NCBI GenBank assembly: GCA_945835865.1
Contig: CAMAJQ010000001.1
Location: 1 to 18,222, forward strand
DNA: 18,222 bases
Direction of reading: 5' to 3'
Origin: an uncultured Clostridia bacterium
Lineage (GTDB): Bacteria > Bacillota > Clostridia > Christensenellales > Borkfalkiaceae
Both the position numbers and the translations under genes were made by a program. The notes beneath the pieces were generated by a model, which did not search any database, was not told the origin of the DNA, and was given only the letters and a program-made list of their open reading frames with translations. This document shows positions 7,772 to 15,590 of this stretch, in pieces; within the stretch, counting starts at the first letter, position 1, and the number at the start of each line of letters is the position of its first letter.

Positions 7772-7996
7772 GATACCGGTCGGAATTGCGGGGGAAGGTT
7801 TTCTCCTGCGGTTTTGCGGCCGCTTTTGTGATGAGATTCCGGTTCATCCTTTGCGGAGGCGTCTTTCCCGACGCGCCGCGACGCGTCTGCCCGCATGAGG
7901 GATATTTCGTCCTTGAGAAACGCTCGAGGGCGATTTTTGTCGCGGAAGGAGACGGAAAAAGGGAAAGGGGAAAAGAAAAACGGAGGAGAGAAGGAG
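7772..7996 (+). promoter_or_regulatory. Long structured thrS leader, no T-box consensus
   Basis: The leader has a 9-bp hairpin with two G-U pairs (7788-7796 with 7801-7809). A three-part element follows in which GACGC(G) at 7870-7875 can pair either with GCGTC at 7859-7863 or with CGCGTC at 7882-7887. A weak stem with the run ATTTTTG follows at about 7922-7938. I do not see the conserved T-box antiterminator sequence expected of many Bacillota thrS genes. The in-frame open stretch from 7895 lacks a ribosome binding site and ThrRS homology. Regulation by these hairpins is an inference. Confidence 0.4.
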
Positions 7997-9934
7997 ATGC
8001 AGATTACGTTATCGGACGGTTCGACGTTGTCCTTACCGGAAGGAACGACCGTCGCCGGGATCGCTCAGGCGATCGGAGAGGGGTTAAAAAAGAACGCCGT
8101 CGCGGGCAAGGTGAACGGCGTGCTCGTCGATTTGTCCTACGCCGTCCGGGAGGACGCCGAGGTCAGGATCATTACGCTCAAGGACGAAGAAGGGCTTGAT
8201 ATTTACCGCCATACCTGCGCGCACGTGCTGGCGCAGGCGGTCAAATCCATCTATCCTACCTGTTCGCTCGCCATCGGTCCTACCATCGAAAACGGGTTTT
8301 ATTACGACGTCGATTTCAAGACGCCCATTTCGCAGGATGCGCTCGGACAGATCGAAGAGGAGATGAAACTCATCATCAAGGGAAATTTCCGTATCGAACG
8401 CTTCGAGCTTCCGAGAAAGCAGGCGATCGCGCTGATGACCAAATACAAAGAGCCGTATAAGGTCCAGATCATCCGCGAACTTCCCGAGGACAGCGTCGTC
8501 TCTTTCTACCGTCAGGGGGATTTTACCGATCTCTGCCGCGGACCTCATCTTCCCTCGACGGGAATGATCAAGGCGTTCCGCCTGACTTCCGTGACGGGGG
8601 CGTATTGGCGGGGGGATTCCAAAAATAAGATGCTCACCCGTATTTACGGTACGGCGTTCGCGAAAAAATCTGCTCTCGAAGATTATCTCAGACAGGTGGA
8701 AGAGGCGAAGAAACGCGATCACAACAAGATCGGCAGGGAACTCGGCTATTTCACCACGGTGGACACCATCGGTCAGGGATTGCCCGTTCTTCTCGAAAAG
8801 GGTAGCAAGGTGGTTCAGGTCCTTCAGCGCTTCGTGGAGGACGAGGAGTACAAACGGGGTTATATCCTGACCAAAACCCCTCTTTTCGCAAAGTCCGATT
8901 TCTATAAGATCTCCGGGCATTGGGATCATTACCGCGAGGGTATGTTCGTCATGGGGGAAGAGGGGAAAGACAAAGAGGTCTTCGCGCTCCGTCCGATGAC
9001 CTGCCCCTTCCAGTTTCAGGTCTACCTGAACAAGCCGAGAAGCTATAAAGATCTTCCCATGCGTCTGGGCGAAACGTCCACCCTCTTCCGCAACGAGGAC
9101 TCGGGGGAAATGCACGGGCTCATCCGCGTCCGGCAGTTCACCATTTCCGAAGGGCATATCGCCTGCACCCCCGAACAGGTGGAGGAGGAGTTCCGGCATT
9201 GCCTCGATCTGACCCGTTTCATGCTTACCGCCGTCGGTCTGCAGGAGGATGTGTATTACCGTTTTTCCAAACGGGACGCAAACGACAAGAGCAAGTACAT
9301 AGGGACCGACGAGGAATGGGAGAACGTGCAGGGCTTTATGAAAAAGATCCTCGACGGCTGCGGGATCCCCTATACCGAAGCGGACGGCGAAGCGGCGTTT
9401 TACGGGCCAAAACTCGACATTCAGATCAGGAACGTCTTCGGCAAAGAAGACACCCTCGTTACCATTCAGATCGATTTCCAGCTTGCGAAGCGGTTCCGTA
9501 TGCTCTATACCGACGTCGACGGCGAAAAGAAATACCCTTACGTCATTCACAGGACTTCCCTCGGCTGTTACGAGAGAACGCTCGCTCTCATGCTGGAAAA
9601 ATTTGCAGGCGCGCTTCCCCTCTGGGTTTCCGCCACGCAGGTCGCCGTGCTCTCCGTTTCCGAAAAGAGCGAGGCGTACTGCCGCGAGGTGTTCGACCGG
9701 CTGATGGAAGAGGGGATCCGTCCGTATAAGGATCTCCGCTCGGAAAAGATCGGCAAGAAGATCCGCGACGCGCAACTGGAAAAATTTCCGTATATGCTCG
9801 TCGTCGGGGAAGCCGAAGCGGCGAGCGGCGAGGTTGCCGTCCGCAGAAGGGACAAGGGCGATCTCGGCAAGATGAAACTGGATGATTTTATCTCTCTCTG
9901 CCTGTCTCAGGTCCGCTCGCGGGAAATCTGGTAA
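7997..9934 (+). CDS. thrS: Threonyl-tRNA synthetase (variant active-site type)
   Basis: Charges tRNA-Thr with threonine in the cytosol. The 645 residues follow the bacterial ThrRS layout: TGS domain (1-62), editing domain with HxxxH (His72, His76) and CRGPH (Cys180, His184), class II catalytic core, and anticodon-binding domain (about 545-640). The zinc ligands appear as Cys336 (RPMTCPFQF), His387 (ISEGHIAC) and His518 (VIHRTSLG). Common ThrRS has MNCPGH at the first of these sites; MTCPFQF together with RVRQFTISEGH marks a divergent subgroup that I recall from Clostridia. GGAGG at 7982-7986 plus AAGGAG next to the ATG support this start. The gene has its own promoter and a long leader without T-box signature. 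Confidence 0.96.
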   Translation: MQITLSDGSTLSLPEGTTVAGIAQAIGEGLKKNAVAGKVNGVLVDLSYAVREDAEVRIITLKDEEGLDIYRHTCAHVLAQAVKSIYPTCSLAIGPTIENGFYYDVDFKTPISQDALGQIEEEMKLIIKGNFRIERFELPRKQAIALMTKYKEPYKVQIIRELPEDSVVSFYRQGDFTDLCRGPHLPSTGMIKAFRLTSVTGAYWRGDSKNKMLTRIYGTAFAKKSALEDYLRQVEEAKKRDHNKIGRELGYFTTVDTIGQGLPVLLEKGSKVVQVLQRFVEDEEYKRGYILTKTPLFAKSDFYKISGHWDHYREGMFVMGEEGKDKEVFALRPMTCPFQFQVYLNKPRSYKDLPMRLGETSTLFRNEDSGEMHGLIRVRQFTISEGHIACTPEQVEEEFRHCLDLTRFMLTAVGLQEDVYYRFSKRDANDKSKYIGTDEEWENVQGFMKKILDGCGIPYTEADGEAAFYGPKLDIQIRNVFGKEDTLVTIQIDFQLAKRFRMLYTDVDGEKKYPYVIHRTSLGCYERTLALMLEKFAGALPLWVSATQVAVLSVSEKSEAYCREVFDRLMEEGIRPYKDLRSEKIGKKIRDAQLEKFPYMLVVGEAEAASGEVAVRRRDKGDLGKMKLDDFISLCLSQVRSREIW

Positions 9935-9937
9935 TGG

Positions 9938-9953
9938 TCTGATAAGTCGGTTA
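9938..9953 (+). repeat. Degenerate tandem 8-mer copy C
   Basis: TCTGATAA GTCGGTTA, three bases after the thrS stop codon. A diverged match to the GCCGATAA tandem motif; similarity could be chance. Confidence 0.3.
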
Positions 9954-10042
9954 TCTTTCAATGAATCTGTAAATGAGCCCTTTCGGAAAGAGCGCGGTTT
10001 TCCGTGTGCGACCGGGGCGGCTCCTGACGTAAAATCAGAACG

Positions 10043-10070
10043 ACCGCCTTCCGGAGCCGGAGGGCGGTTT
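10043..10070 (+). terminator. Hairpin between thrS and pdxK, probable thrS terminator
   Basis: ACCGCCTTCCG (10043-10053) pairs with CGGAGGGCGGT (10058-10068) over 11 bp with one G-U and a GAGC loop. Only three T follow, so termination would be leaky. It ends 15 nt before the pdxK start and may instead shape the pdxK leader. No clear pdxK promoter is seen in 9935-10084. Confidence 0.5.
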
Positions 10071-10084
10071 CAGGATCGGTTTAT

Positions 10085-10933
10085 ATGCAAGAAAAAAGAA
10101 TTCTTACCGTGCAGGACGTTTCCTGCGTCGGGCAATGCTCCCTGACGGTCGCGTTGCCCGTTCTTTCCGCCTGCGGCGTCGAGACGTGCGTCCTGCCGAC
10201 GGCGGTTCTGTCGACCCATACCGCGTTCAGCGGTTTCACTTTCCGCGATCTCACCGACGATATCCGTCCGATTTCCGACCATTGGGAGAAAGAGGGGATC
10301 GGGTTCGACTGTATCTATACGGGCTATCTCGGGAGCCGCAGACAGATCGATCTCGTTTCGGAATTGAAAAAGTTTCTCGTCGGAGGAGGAAAATTCGTCG
10401 TGGATCCCGTCATGGCGGACGGCGGAAAATTGTATTCCGGTTTTCCGGACGATTTTCCCGGGGACATGAAACGGCTTGCGTCGCAGGCGGACTACCTTCT
10501 TCCCAACGTGACGGAAGCCTGTTTTCTGACGGGAACGGAATACCGTGAAAAGGGAGACGAAGCGTTTATAGAGGGGCTGATTGCCAAACTGACCTCTCTT
10601 TGCGGCGGAACTGTCGTCCTGAAAGGAATCTCGTACGAAGAGGGCAAGATCGGAATCGCCGTTGCAGGCAAAGGCAGAAAGACCCGGTTTTATTTCCATG
10701 CGCGGGAACAAGCGTCTTTCCACGGGACGGGCGATATTTTCGCGTCCGTTTTTACGGGCGCCGTCGTCCGCGGACGGGAGGAGTTTTCCGCGGCGAAACT
10801 CGCCGCTGATTTTACTGCGAAAGCGATTGCCGTCACCGAAAAAGAGCATTGGTACGGCGTGCGGTTTGAAAAAGTGCTCCCCTTCCTCTGCGAGGCTTTC
10901 GGCAGTCCGGCGGACGGAGAGTTCCGTCCGTAA
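10085..10933 (+). CDS. pdxK: Pyridoxal/pyridoxamine kinase (PdxK/PdxY-type)
   Basis: Phosphorylates vitamin B6 vitamers with ATP in the PLP salvage pathway; cytosolic ribokinase-fold enzyme. At 282 aa the length is typical. The N-terminus QDVSCVGQCSLTVALPVLSA (10-29) and PTAVLSTHTAFSGF (38-51) match the Bacillota pyridoxamine-kinase group. IYTGYLGS (77-84), DPVMADGGKLY (107-117) and PNVTEACFLTG (140-150) follow. The anion hole is GTGD (214-217), with Asp217 as catalytic base. A short AGGA about 9 nt upstream serves as ribosome binding site. The permease gene starts 42 nt downstream, so these genes are likely co-transcribed. A thiamine-pyrimidine kinase (ThiD) is the main alternative, but the N-terminal motifs favour B6. 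Confidence 0.9.
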   Translation: MQEKRILTVQDVSCVGQCSLTVALPVLSACGVETCVLPTAVLSTHTAFSGFTFRDLTDDIRPISDHWEKEGIGFDCIYTGYLGSRRQIDLVSELKKFLVGGGKFVVDPVMADGGKLYSGFPDDFPGDMKRLASQADYLLPNVTEACFLTGTEYREKGDEAFIEGLIAKLTSLCGGTVVLKGISYEEGKIGIAVAGKGRKTRFYFHAREQASFHGTGDIFASVFTGAVVRGREEFSAAKLAADFTAKAIAVTEKEHWYGVRFEKVLPFLCEAFGSPADGEFRP

Positions 10934-10975
10934 ACCGGTCCGTTTCCCGGAAAAGAAACGCGTTTTCCTGTGTTT

Positions 10976-12079
10976 ATGAAAATTTTGACCTTTCTGAAGT
11001 CTCACGCCGTGCTGTGCATCGCGGTTTTCGCGGCGGCAGTCACCGTTTTTTTCGTTCCGCCCGACGCGGAATACGCCTCCTATTTCGATTTCGCCACGCT
11101 CGGGTGCCTCTTTGCGACCCTCGCCGTCGTCTGCGCGTTGGGAGAGATCCATTTTTTCGAGTTCCTTGCCCGCAAGATCGTCGTGAAATTCAAAAACGTG
11201 CGGGCAATCGTCTTTGCTCTCGTGTTCATCACCTATTTCGGATCGATGATCCTGGCGAACGACATGGCGCTCATCACCTTTCTTCCTCTCGGATATTTTG
11301 CGCTCTCCCGCACGGGGAAGGAAAAATACATGGCATTCACTTTCGTCATGCAGAACGTCGCGGCGAACCTTGGCGGAATGCTGACGCCCTTCGGCAATCC
11401 GCAGAACCTCTATCTCTATTCTTATTTCGGAATCCCCACGGCGGAGTTCCTGGGCATCATGCTTCCGACTTTTCTCGCCGCATTCGTCCTGATCGTCGCG
11501 TGCTGTTTCTTCGTGAAAAAGGAGACGGCGGAACTGACGGACGACGTGACGTTTCCCGTGAAGCCGGTCCGGCTCGTCCTCCTTCTCCTTTTCTTCGTGC
11601 TTTCCGTCCTCTCCGTCATGCGGGTTTATCCGTGGTATATCGGCGTCGGACTGGCTCTGATCGGGGTCGCCGTCATCCGTCCGCAGGCGTACCGTTCGGT
11701 CAATTACTCCCTTCTTCTGACCTTTTGCGCCTTCTTCGTATTCAGCGGGAATCTTTCCCGTATTTCCGCCGTTCACGAACTTATCGGCGGACTTCTCAAT
11801 CGGAACGTCCTGTTGTTTTCCATCCTGTCCTGTCAGGTGATCTCCAACGTGCCGACGGCGACGTTGCTGTGCCGCTTCACGGGGGCTTACGCTCCCTTGC
11901 TCGTGGGGGTGAACGTGGGCGGGCTCGGAACGCCGATCGCGTCCCTTGCCAGTCTGATCACCCTCGGCAGTTACCGCTCGCAGGGCGGAAACGTCGGGCG
12001 GTATCTTTTGATTTTTTCGGCGGTGAATTTTTCTTTCGTCCTGTTGCTCGGACTGGTCGGCGCGTTGTTTGCGGGATAA
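10976..12079 (+). CDS. SLC13/ArsB-type anion permease (citrate-transporter-like)
   Basis: Integral membrane protein of 367 aa with about ten hydrophobic segments, expected to move a small anion such as a di/tricarboxylate; the substrate cannot be read from sequence. It shows the two-fold repeat of the ion transporter superfamily. The first half has ANDMALITF (94-102) and NVAANLGGMLTPFGNPQNL (127-145). The second half has SNVPTATLL (290-298) and GVNVGGLGTPIASLASLI (311-328). Short proteins of this kind occur in Clostridia from memory; it is shorter than typical ArsB or SLC13 carriers. A GTG two codons earlier (10970) is an alternative start; neither has a good ribosome binding site, so translation may depend on coupling to pdxK. 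rlmA starts 42 nt downstream. Confidence 0.85.
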   Translation: MKILTFLKSHAVLCIAVFAAAVTVFFVPPDAEYASYFDFATLGCLFATLAVVCALGEIHFFEFLARKIVVKFKNVRAIVFALVFITYFGSMILANDMALITFLPLGYFALSRTGKEKYMAFTFVMQNVAANLGGMLTPFGNPQNLYLYSYFGIPTAEFLGIMLPTFLAAFVLIVACCFFVKKETAELTDDVTFPVKPVRLVLLLLFFVLSVLSVMRVYPWYIGVGLALIGVAVIRPQAYRSVNYSLLLTFCAFFVFSGNLSRISAVHELIGGLLNRNVLLFSILSCQVISNVPTATLLCRFTGAYAPLLVGVNVGGLGTPIASLASLITLGSYRSQGGNVGRYLLIFSAVNFSFVLLLGLVGALFAG

Positions 12080-12087
12080 ACCGATCT
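12072..12087 (+). repeat. Degenerate tandem 8-mer copy E
   Basis: CGGGATAA ACCGATCT, with the TAA being the stop codon of the permease gene, as in copy B. Weaker than A, B and D and possibly chance. Confidence 0.25.
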
Positions 12088-12121
12088 TCGGGGCTTCCGG
12101 ACTTTTTTTCGAGGTGATACC

Positions 12122-12910
12122 ATGCTGATCTGTCCGCATTGCGGGAAAAGTCTGCAAAAGAAAGACCGCGCGTACGTCTGCGCGGGCAGGCATTCCTTCG
12201 ACCTGTCGCGGCAGGGTTACGTCAATCTTCTTCCCGTTTCTGCCCGAAAAACGGAAAATCCGGGAGACAACGCGGCGATGATCGCCTGCCGACGTCGGTT
12301 TCTTTCGGGCGGGGCGTACTCTCCCCTGAGGGAAAAAGTCTGTGAGATCCTGCAGGCGTTCCGACCGTCTTCCGTGCTCGACTGCGGCTGTGCGGACGGG
12401 TATTATACGGAGGAGTTGGCGAAAAGGTTTCCGTGCGTTTTCGGTTTCGATATTTCGCGGGACGCCGTGCGGCTTGCCGCGGCGACGGATAAAAAGGCGG
12501 TTTATTTCGTGGCGAGTTCTTTCCGGATCCCCGTCTCTTCCGCTTCCGTCGACGCCGTCACGCGGATTTTCGCGCCGGACGCCCCGGAGGAGTTCTTGCG
12601 GGTGCTGAGGAGGGGCGGTGCGTTCGTCGAGGTCCTGCCGGGAGAAAGGCATCTTTCCGAACTCAAAGAGATCCTTTACGAAACGGTTCGTCCGAACAGG
12701 GTCCCGTCTTCCGTCAGAGAGGGTATGAAACTTTTGTCCGAAGAAGAACTGATTTATGCCTTTACGCCCGACGCCGACGGGAGGCGCGATCTCTACGGCA
12801 TGACTCCTTACGCTTATAAAACGGGGAAAAGCGGGGAAGAGAAACTTGCCGCCGCGCCCGTCTGTCCGGTCACGGCGCACTTCGTCCTGCGGACTTACGT
12901 CAGGATCTGA
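12122..12910 (+). CDS. rlmA: 23S rRNA (guanine-N1)-methyltransferase, RlmA type
   Basis: Methylates a guanine of 23S rRNA helix 35 (G745 in E. coli; G748 in the Gram-positive TlrB/RlmAII type) using SAM. The 262-aa protein starts with a zinc site, Cys4/Cys7 and Cys20/His24. GYVNLLPVS (32-40) and NPGDNAAM (46-53), both hallmarks of RlmA, follow. The Rossmann methyltransferase has motif I VLDCGCADGYYT (85-96) and the segment TRIFAPDAPEEFLRVL (147-162). A strong GAGGTGAT precedes the ATG. Third gene of the pdxK group, ending at a bidirectional terminator. The sequence alone does not settle whether it targets G745 or G748; the latter class can give tylosin-type macrolide resistance. Confidence 0.9.
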   Translation: MLICPHCGKSLQKKDRAYVCAGRHSFDLSRQGYVNLLPVSARKTENPGDNAAMIACRRRFLSGGAYSPLREKVCEILQAFRPSSVLDCGCADGYYTEELAKRFPCVFGFDISRDAVRLAAATDKKAVYFVASSFRIPVSSASVDAVTRIFAPDAPEEFLRVLRRGGAFVEVLPGERHLSELKEILYETVRPNRVPSSVREGMKLLSEEELIYAFTPDADGRRDLYGMTPYAYKTGKSGEEKLAAAPVCPVTAHFVLRTYVRI

Positions 12911-13002
12911 CGTCCGGGCGAAAGGATCGTTCCGGCAGCAAGGCGGAAATTTCCTGCCGCGCCGTATTCGTTCTGCGGGGTTGCAGGCTAAAAACCGAAT
13001 CG

Positions 13003-13053
13003 AAAAAGCACACGTACTCTTCCGCGGCATAGGAAGAGCAGTGTGCTTTTTTT
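13003..13053. terminator. Bidirectional terminator between rlmA and gltX
   Basis: AAAAAGCACAC (13003-13013) pairs with GTGTGCTTTTT (13041-13051). Inside, CTCTTCC (13017-13023) pairs with GGAAGAG (13032-13038). The A-run on the left and T-run on the right give a U-tail in both directions, fitting the convergent genes. The remainder of 12911-13155 shows nothing else. Confidence 0.88.
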
Positions 13054-13155
13054 CGGATTGAAAAAATTTATTTTCCGATACGCCACCGGCATCACCGCCT
13101 TGAGAGCGGCACGGAAAGCCGGAGACGGACGACGGGTTTTGAAAAAGAAGGGTTT

Positions 13156-14598
13156 TCAGCGGGAAAGGAGTTCCAGAGAACGGTCGATTCTCCGTACGGT
13201 TTCTTCTTTTCCGAGGAGAGAGACCATTTCGGTCGCGCCTCCGGGCGTGACGCCCTGCCCCGTGACGGCGATGCGGAGCACCCAGAACACCGCGCCGCTC
13301 TTGACGCCGAGATCGCCCGCCTTGGCGGAAAGGCCGGCAAAGAGGGCGTCGTTGGAATAGTCGTCCACGGAGAGAAGATATTCGCGGATGGCGGGCAGGA
13401 GACTCTTTGCGGTTTCGGCGTCCGTCTTGTTCTTTTTGTTGTTGAAAAGGGAAAGATCGTAATCGCCAAGTTCGGCAAGCCAGTCGATCTTTTCGGGGAT
13501 CTCGCCGAGCGTTTCAACGCGCGGCTGCAACAGGGCGGAGATCCTTTTCAGATCGAACTTCCCGTTGACCGCAGAGGTCTGCAGGAAAGGAAGAGCTGCC
13601 CGGTAAAACTCGTCCTGACTCATGGCGCGGATATATTCTCCGTTCAGCCAACGGAGTTTCGCCTCGTCGAAAATGGACTGCGATCTGGAAATGCCGTCGA
13701 GGGAGAACAGGCGGATCATATCCTGCAGACTCATTTTTTCCACGTTTTCCTTCGGGCTCCAGCCGAGCAGGGCGACGTAGTTGATAATGGCTTCTTTGAG
13801 ATACCCCTTTTTCAGAAAGTCGTCGAAATTTGCGTCGCCGTATCTTTTGGAAAGTTTGCGGGTGGCGTCTTTCATGATGGGGGGAAGGTGAATGTAGACG
13901 GGGCGTTTCCAGCCGAACGCGTCGTACATGAGATTGTATTTGGGGGTGGAAGACAGATATTCCGTTCCGCGGATGACGTGCGTGATGCCCATCAGGTGAT
14001 CGTCTATCACGTTTGCGAAGTTATAGGTGGGCATTCCGTCGCTTTTGATCAGGATATTGTCTTCCAGTTCGCTGTAATCGATGGAGATCGTTCCGTAGAT
14101 GAGATCTTCGTACGTACTCGTTCCTTCGGTGGGAATGTTCTGGCGGATGACGTACGGCTCGCCCGCGGCGATCCTTTTTTCCACTTCTTCTTTCGTGAGA
14201 GACAGGCAGTGCTTATCGTATTTCCGGTTGCCGTTGGCGTCGGTCAGACTTTCCAGCCTTTCCTTGGAGCAGAAGCAATAGTACGCGCCGCCGAGTTCGA
14301 TGAGTTTTTTCGCGTATTCCGCGTAGATCTCCTTGCGCTCGCTCTGTACGTACGGTCCGTAATCCCCTCCGACGTCGGGACCTTCGTCGTAGTAAAGCCC
14401 GGAGCCTTTCAGGGAATCGTAGATGACGTCGATCGCCCCTTCCACGAATCTCTGCTGATCGGTATCTTCGATGCGGAGAATGAATTTTCCGCCGTGCGAT
14501 TTTGCGTACAGGTAGGCGTAAAGCGCGGTGCGCAGACCGCCGAGGTGCATGAAGCCCGTCGGGCTGGGTGCGAATCTTGTTCTGACCGTTTCTTCCAT
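13156..14598 (-). CDS. gltX: Glutamyl-tRNA synthetase
   Basis: Class I synthetase that charges tRNA-Glu, and tRNA-Gln too if the organism lacks GlnRS and relies on GatCAB; this window does not show which. The 480-aa length is typical. The HIGH motif reads PSPTGFMHLGG (11-21), RIEDTDQQR (42-50) follows, and the KMSKS loop is RKLSKRYGD (247-255) where KLSKRHG is more usual. DGMPTYNFANVIDDHLMGITH (187-207 region) is characteristic. Cys108 and Cys110 recall half of the zinc site of some GluRS, but the second pair is incomplete (His130-Cys131). AAGGAG eight bases before the ATG supports the start. It lies 147 nt behind radC on the same strand with no clear promoter between; it ends towards the shared terminator. 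Confidence 0.96.
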   Translation of the reverse strand: MEETVRTRFAPSPTGFMHLGGLRTALYAYLYAKSHGGKFILRIEDTDQQRFVEGAIDVIYDSLKGSGLYYDEGPDVGGDYGPYVQSERKEIYAEYAKKLIELGGAYYCFCSKERLESLTDANGNRKYDKHCLSLTKEEVEKRIAAGEPYVIRQNIPTEGTSTYEDLIYGTISIDYSELEDNILIKSDGMPTYNFANVIDDHLMGITHVIRGTEYLSSTPKYNLMYDAFGWKRPVYIHLPPIMKDATRKLSKRYGDANFDDFLKKGYLKEAIINYVALLGWSPKENVEKMSLQDMIRLFSLDGISRSQSIFDEAKLRWLNGEYIRAMSQDEFYRAALPFLQTSAVNGKFDLKRISALLQPRVETLGEIPEKIDWLAELGDYDLSLFNNKKNKTDAETAKSLLPAIREYLLSVDDYSNDALFAGLSAKAGDLGVKSGAVFWVLRIAVTGQGVTPGGATEMVSLLGKEETVRRIDRSLELLSR

Positions 14599-14666
14599 AG
14601 GGTAAACTCCTTCTTGTTCTTTCCTTTTCGTTCCGACCGCGGCTTCCGCTTGGCGGAATATGTCGT

Positions 14667-14682
14667 TGATCGGCTTATCGGC
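14667..14682 (-). repeat. Tandem 8-mer copy D (GCCGATAA GCCGATCA)
   Basis: On the minus strand, two units of the GCCGATAA motif with one mismatch, in the spacer between radC and gltX, about 63 nt behind the radC stop. Same orientation relative to the upstream gene as the other copies. A TTCCGC/GCGGAA hairpin lies next to it (14644-14658). Confidence 0.5.
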
Positions 14683-14745
14683 TTGTTTTTGATTTAAAAT
14701 GCGACTTTGCTTCCGGGTTTCGCCGGAGACGACGGGAGGGCGGGA

Positions 14746-15483
14746 TCAGAGCCCTTCGCGCTCGTCGAACGCGGTGCGGACGGACCGCTCGATTCCTTCG
14801 AGATCTCCCTCGTAGAAAAAACTGTACGTTTCGCCGTTTCCGACGATGACGTGATCGACCAGCCGGACCCCCGAAAAATGGAGCAGGGCGCATATTCTGC
14901 GCGTGGTCACGACGTCCGCTTCGGACGGCGTGGGGTTGCCCGACGGGTGATTGTGCGCGACGACGACCCCCGCAGGTTTGAGTGCGGAGACGGAAGCGGT
15001 GAGATCTTTCATGTCAAAGAGCACGCGTTCCGTACTGTTCGAGGTGAAGCGGCGTCGGGCGATGACGTTGCGCTTGGCGTCCAGAAAAAAGACGACGAAA
15101 AACTCCTGCCTGGCGTTTTTGAAAAACTGTACGAGGAACTGACGGACGGAATGGTAACTGTAGACGCTCGGCGTTTTGATTTTTTCTTCGTCGATGCGGT
15201 CGGCGACCTTTCCGACGGCGATGAGAAAATCCGCCGTGCTCCTGCCGACCCCTTCCACCGAGAGAAGTTCCTCTTCCTGCGCGTGCAGAACGTTTTCCAG
15301 CGTTCCAAACCGTTCGAGCAGCAGATGCGCGAGGGGATTGACGTTTTTCCTCGGAATGGCGTAATAGAGCAGGATCTCCAGAAGTTCGTGGCGGGAGAGA
15401 GAATCGGCGTTTTCGGCGAGTCTGTTCTTCATCCGCTGCCTGTGGTCGCGGTGCAGTTGCGGCGGTTTCTTTTCTTCCCCCAT
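14746..15483 (-). CDS. radC: RadC family JAMM/MPN+ protein
   Basis: RadC proteins carry a metallopeptidase-like JAMM fold; the historical DNA-repair label is doubtful and the true role is unknown. The 245-aa protein has an N-terminal helix-hairpin-helix region with LLSVEGVGRSTADFL (73-87) and the JAMM motif HNHPSGNPTPSEAD (177-190), giving metal ligands His177, His179 and Asp190 with Ser187. Glu152 (TERVLF) is the likely catalytic glutamate. GGGAGG followed by a 6-7-nt spacer decides for the ATG at 15483; a TTG at 15498 lies upstream of that site and is unlikely. It is driven by a promoter that overlaps the pepV promoter, and gltX follows downstream. Confidence 0.93.
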   Translation of the reverse strand: MGEEKKPPQLHRDHRQRMKNRLAENADSLSRHELLEILLYYAIPRKNVNPLAHLLLERFGTLENVLHAQEEELLSVEGVGRSTADFLIAVGKVADRIDEEKIKTPSVYSYHSVRQFLVQFFKNARQEFFVVFFLDAKRNVIARRRFTSNSTERVLFDMKDLTASVSALKPAGVVVAHNHPSGNPTPSEADVVTTRRICALLHFSGVRLVDHVIVGNGETYSFFYEGDLEGIERSVRTAFDEREGL

Positions 15484-15520
15484 AAATTTCCTCCCCAAAA
15501 TGCAAAAACGTCTTAAAAAT

Positions 15521-15549
15521 ATTTTACCATAAAATAAAAAAAGTGTATA
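15521..15549 (-). promoter_or_regulatory. radC promoter (leftward)
   Basis: On the minus strand TATACA (plus 15544-15549), 17 bp, TAAAAT (plus 15521-15526), with a TGG just before the -10 box giving an extended -10. Its boxes overlap those of the pepV promoter on the other strand. Confidence 0.55.
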
Positions 15550-15551
15550 AT
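15523..15551 (+). promoter_or_regulatory. pepV promoter (rightward)
   Basis: TTTACC (15523-15528), 17 bp, TATAAT (15546-15551). Transcript start expected near 15558, about 33 nt before the pepV ATG. Confidence 0.65.
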
Positions 15552-15590
15552 GAATTAAACGGGTATTTTAAATTTTTCGGGAGAACTTTT

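Noticed and set aside
7895..7996. In-frame N-terminal extension of ThrRS
   Set aside because: The TGS domain begins exactly at the ATG at 7997, and the extension is low-complexity and lacks a ribosome binding site.
8084..9961. 625-codon minus-strand open frame opposite thrS
   Set aside because: Antisense shadow of a well-supported gene; no recognisable motifs and no ribosome binding site reason to prefer it.
9935..10084. tRNA or small RNA gene between thrS and pdxK
   Set aside because: There is one hairpin but no cloverleaf, TTC loop or own promoter; a leaky terminator explains it.
10070..13030. Very long open frame (986 codons) on the minus strand opposite pdxK, the permease and rlmA
   Set aside because: It spans three genes with clear family motifs and their spacers, its translation is rich in Arg, Asp and Glu without family motifs, and similar antisense frames lie opposite thrS and the ABC-F gene. 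It follows from the GC-rich codon bias.
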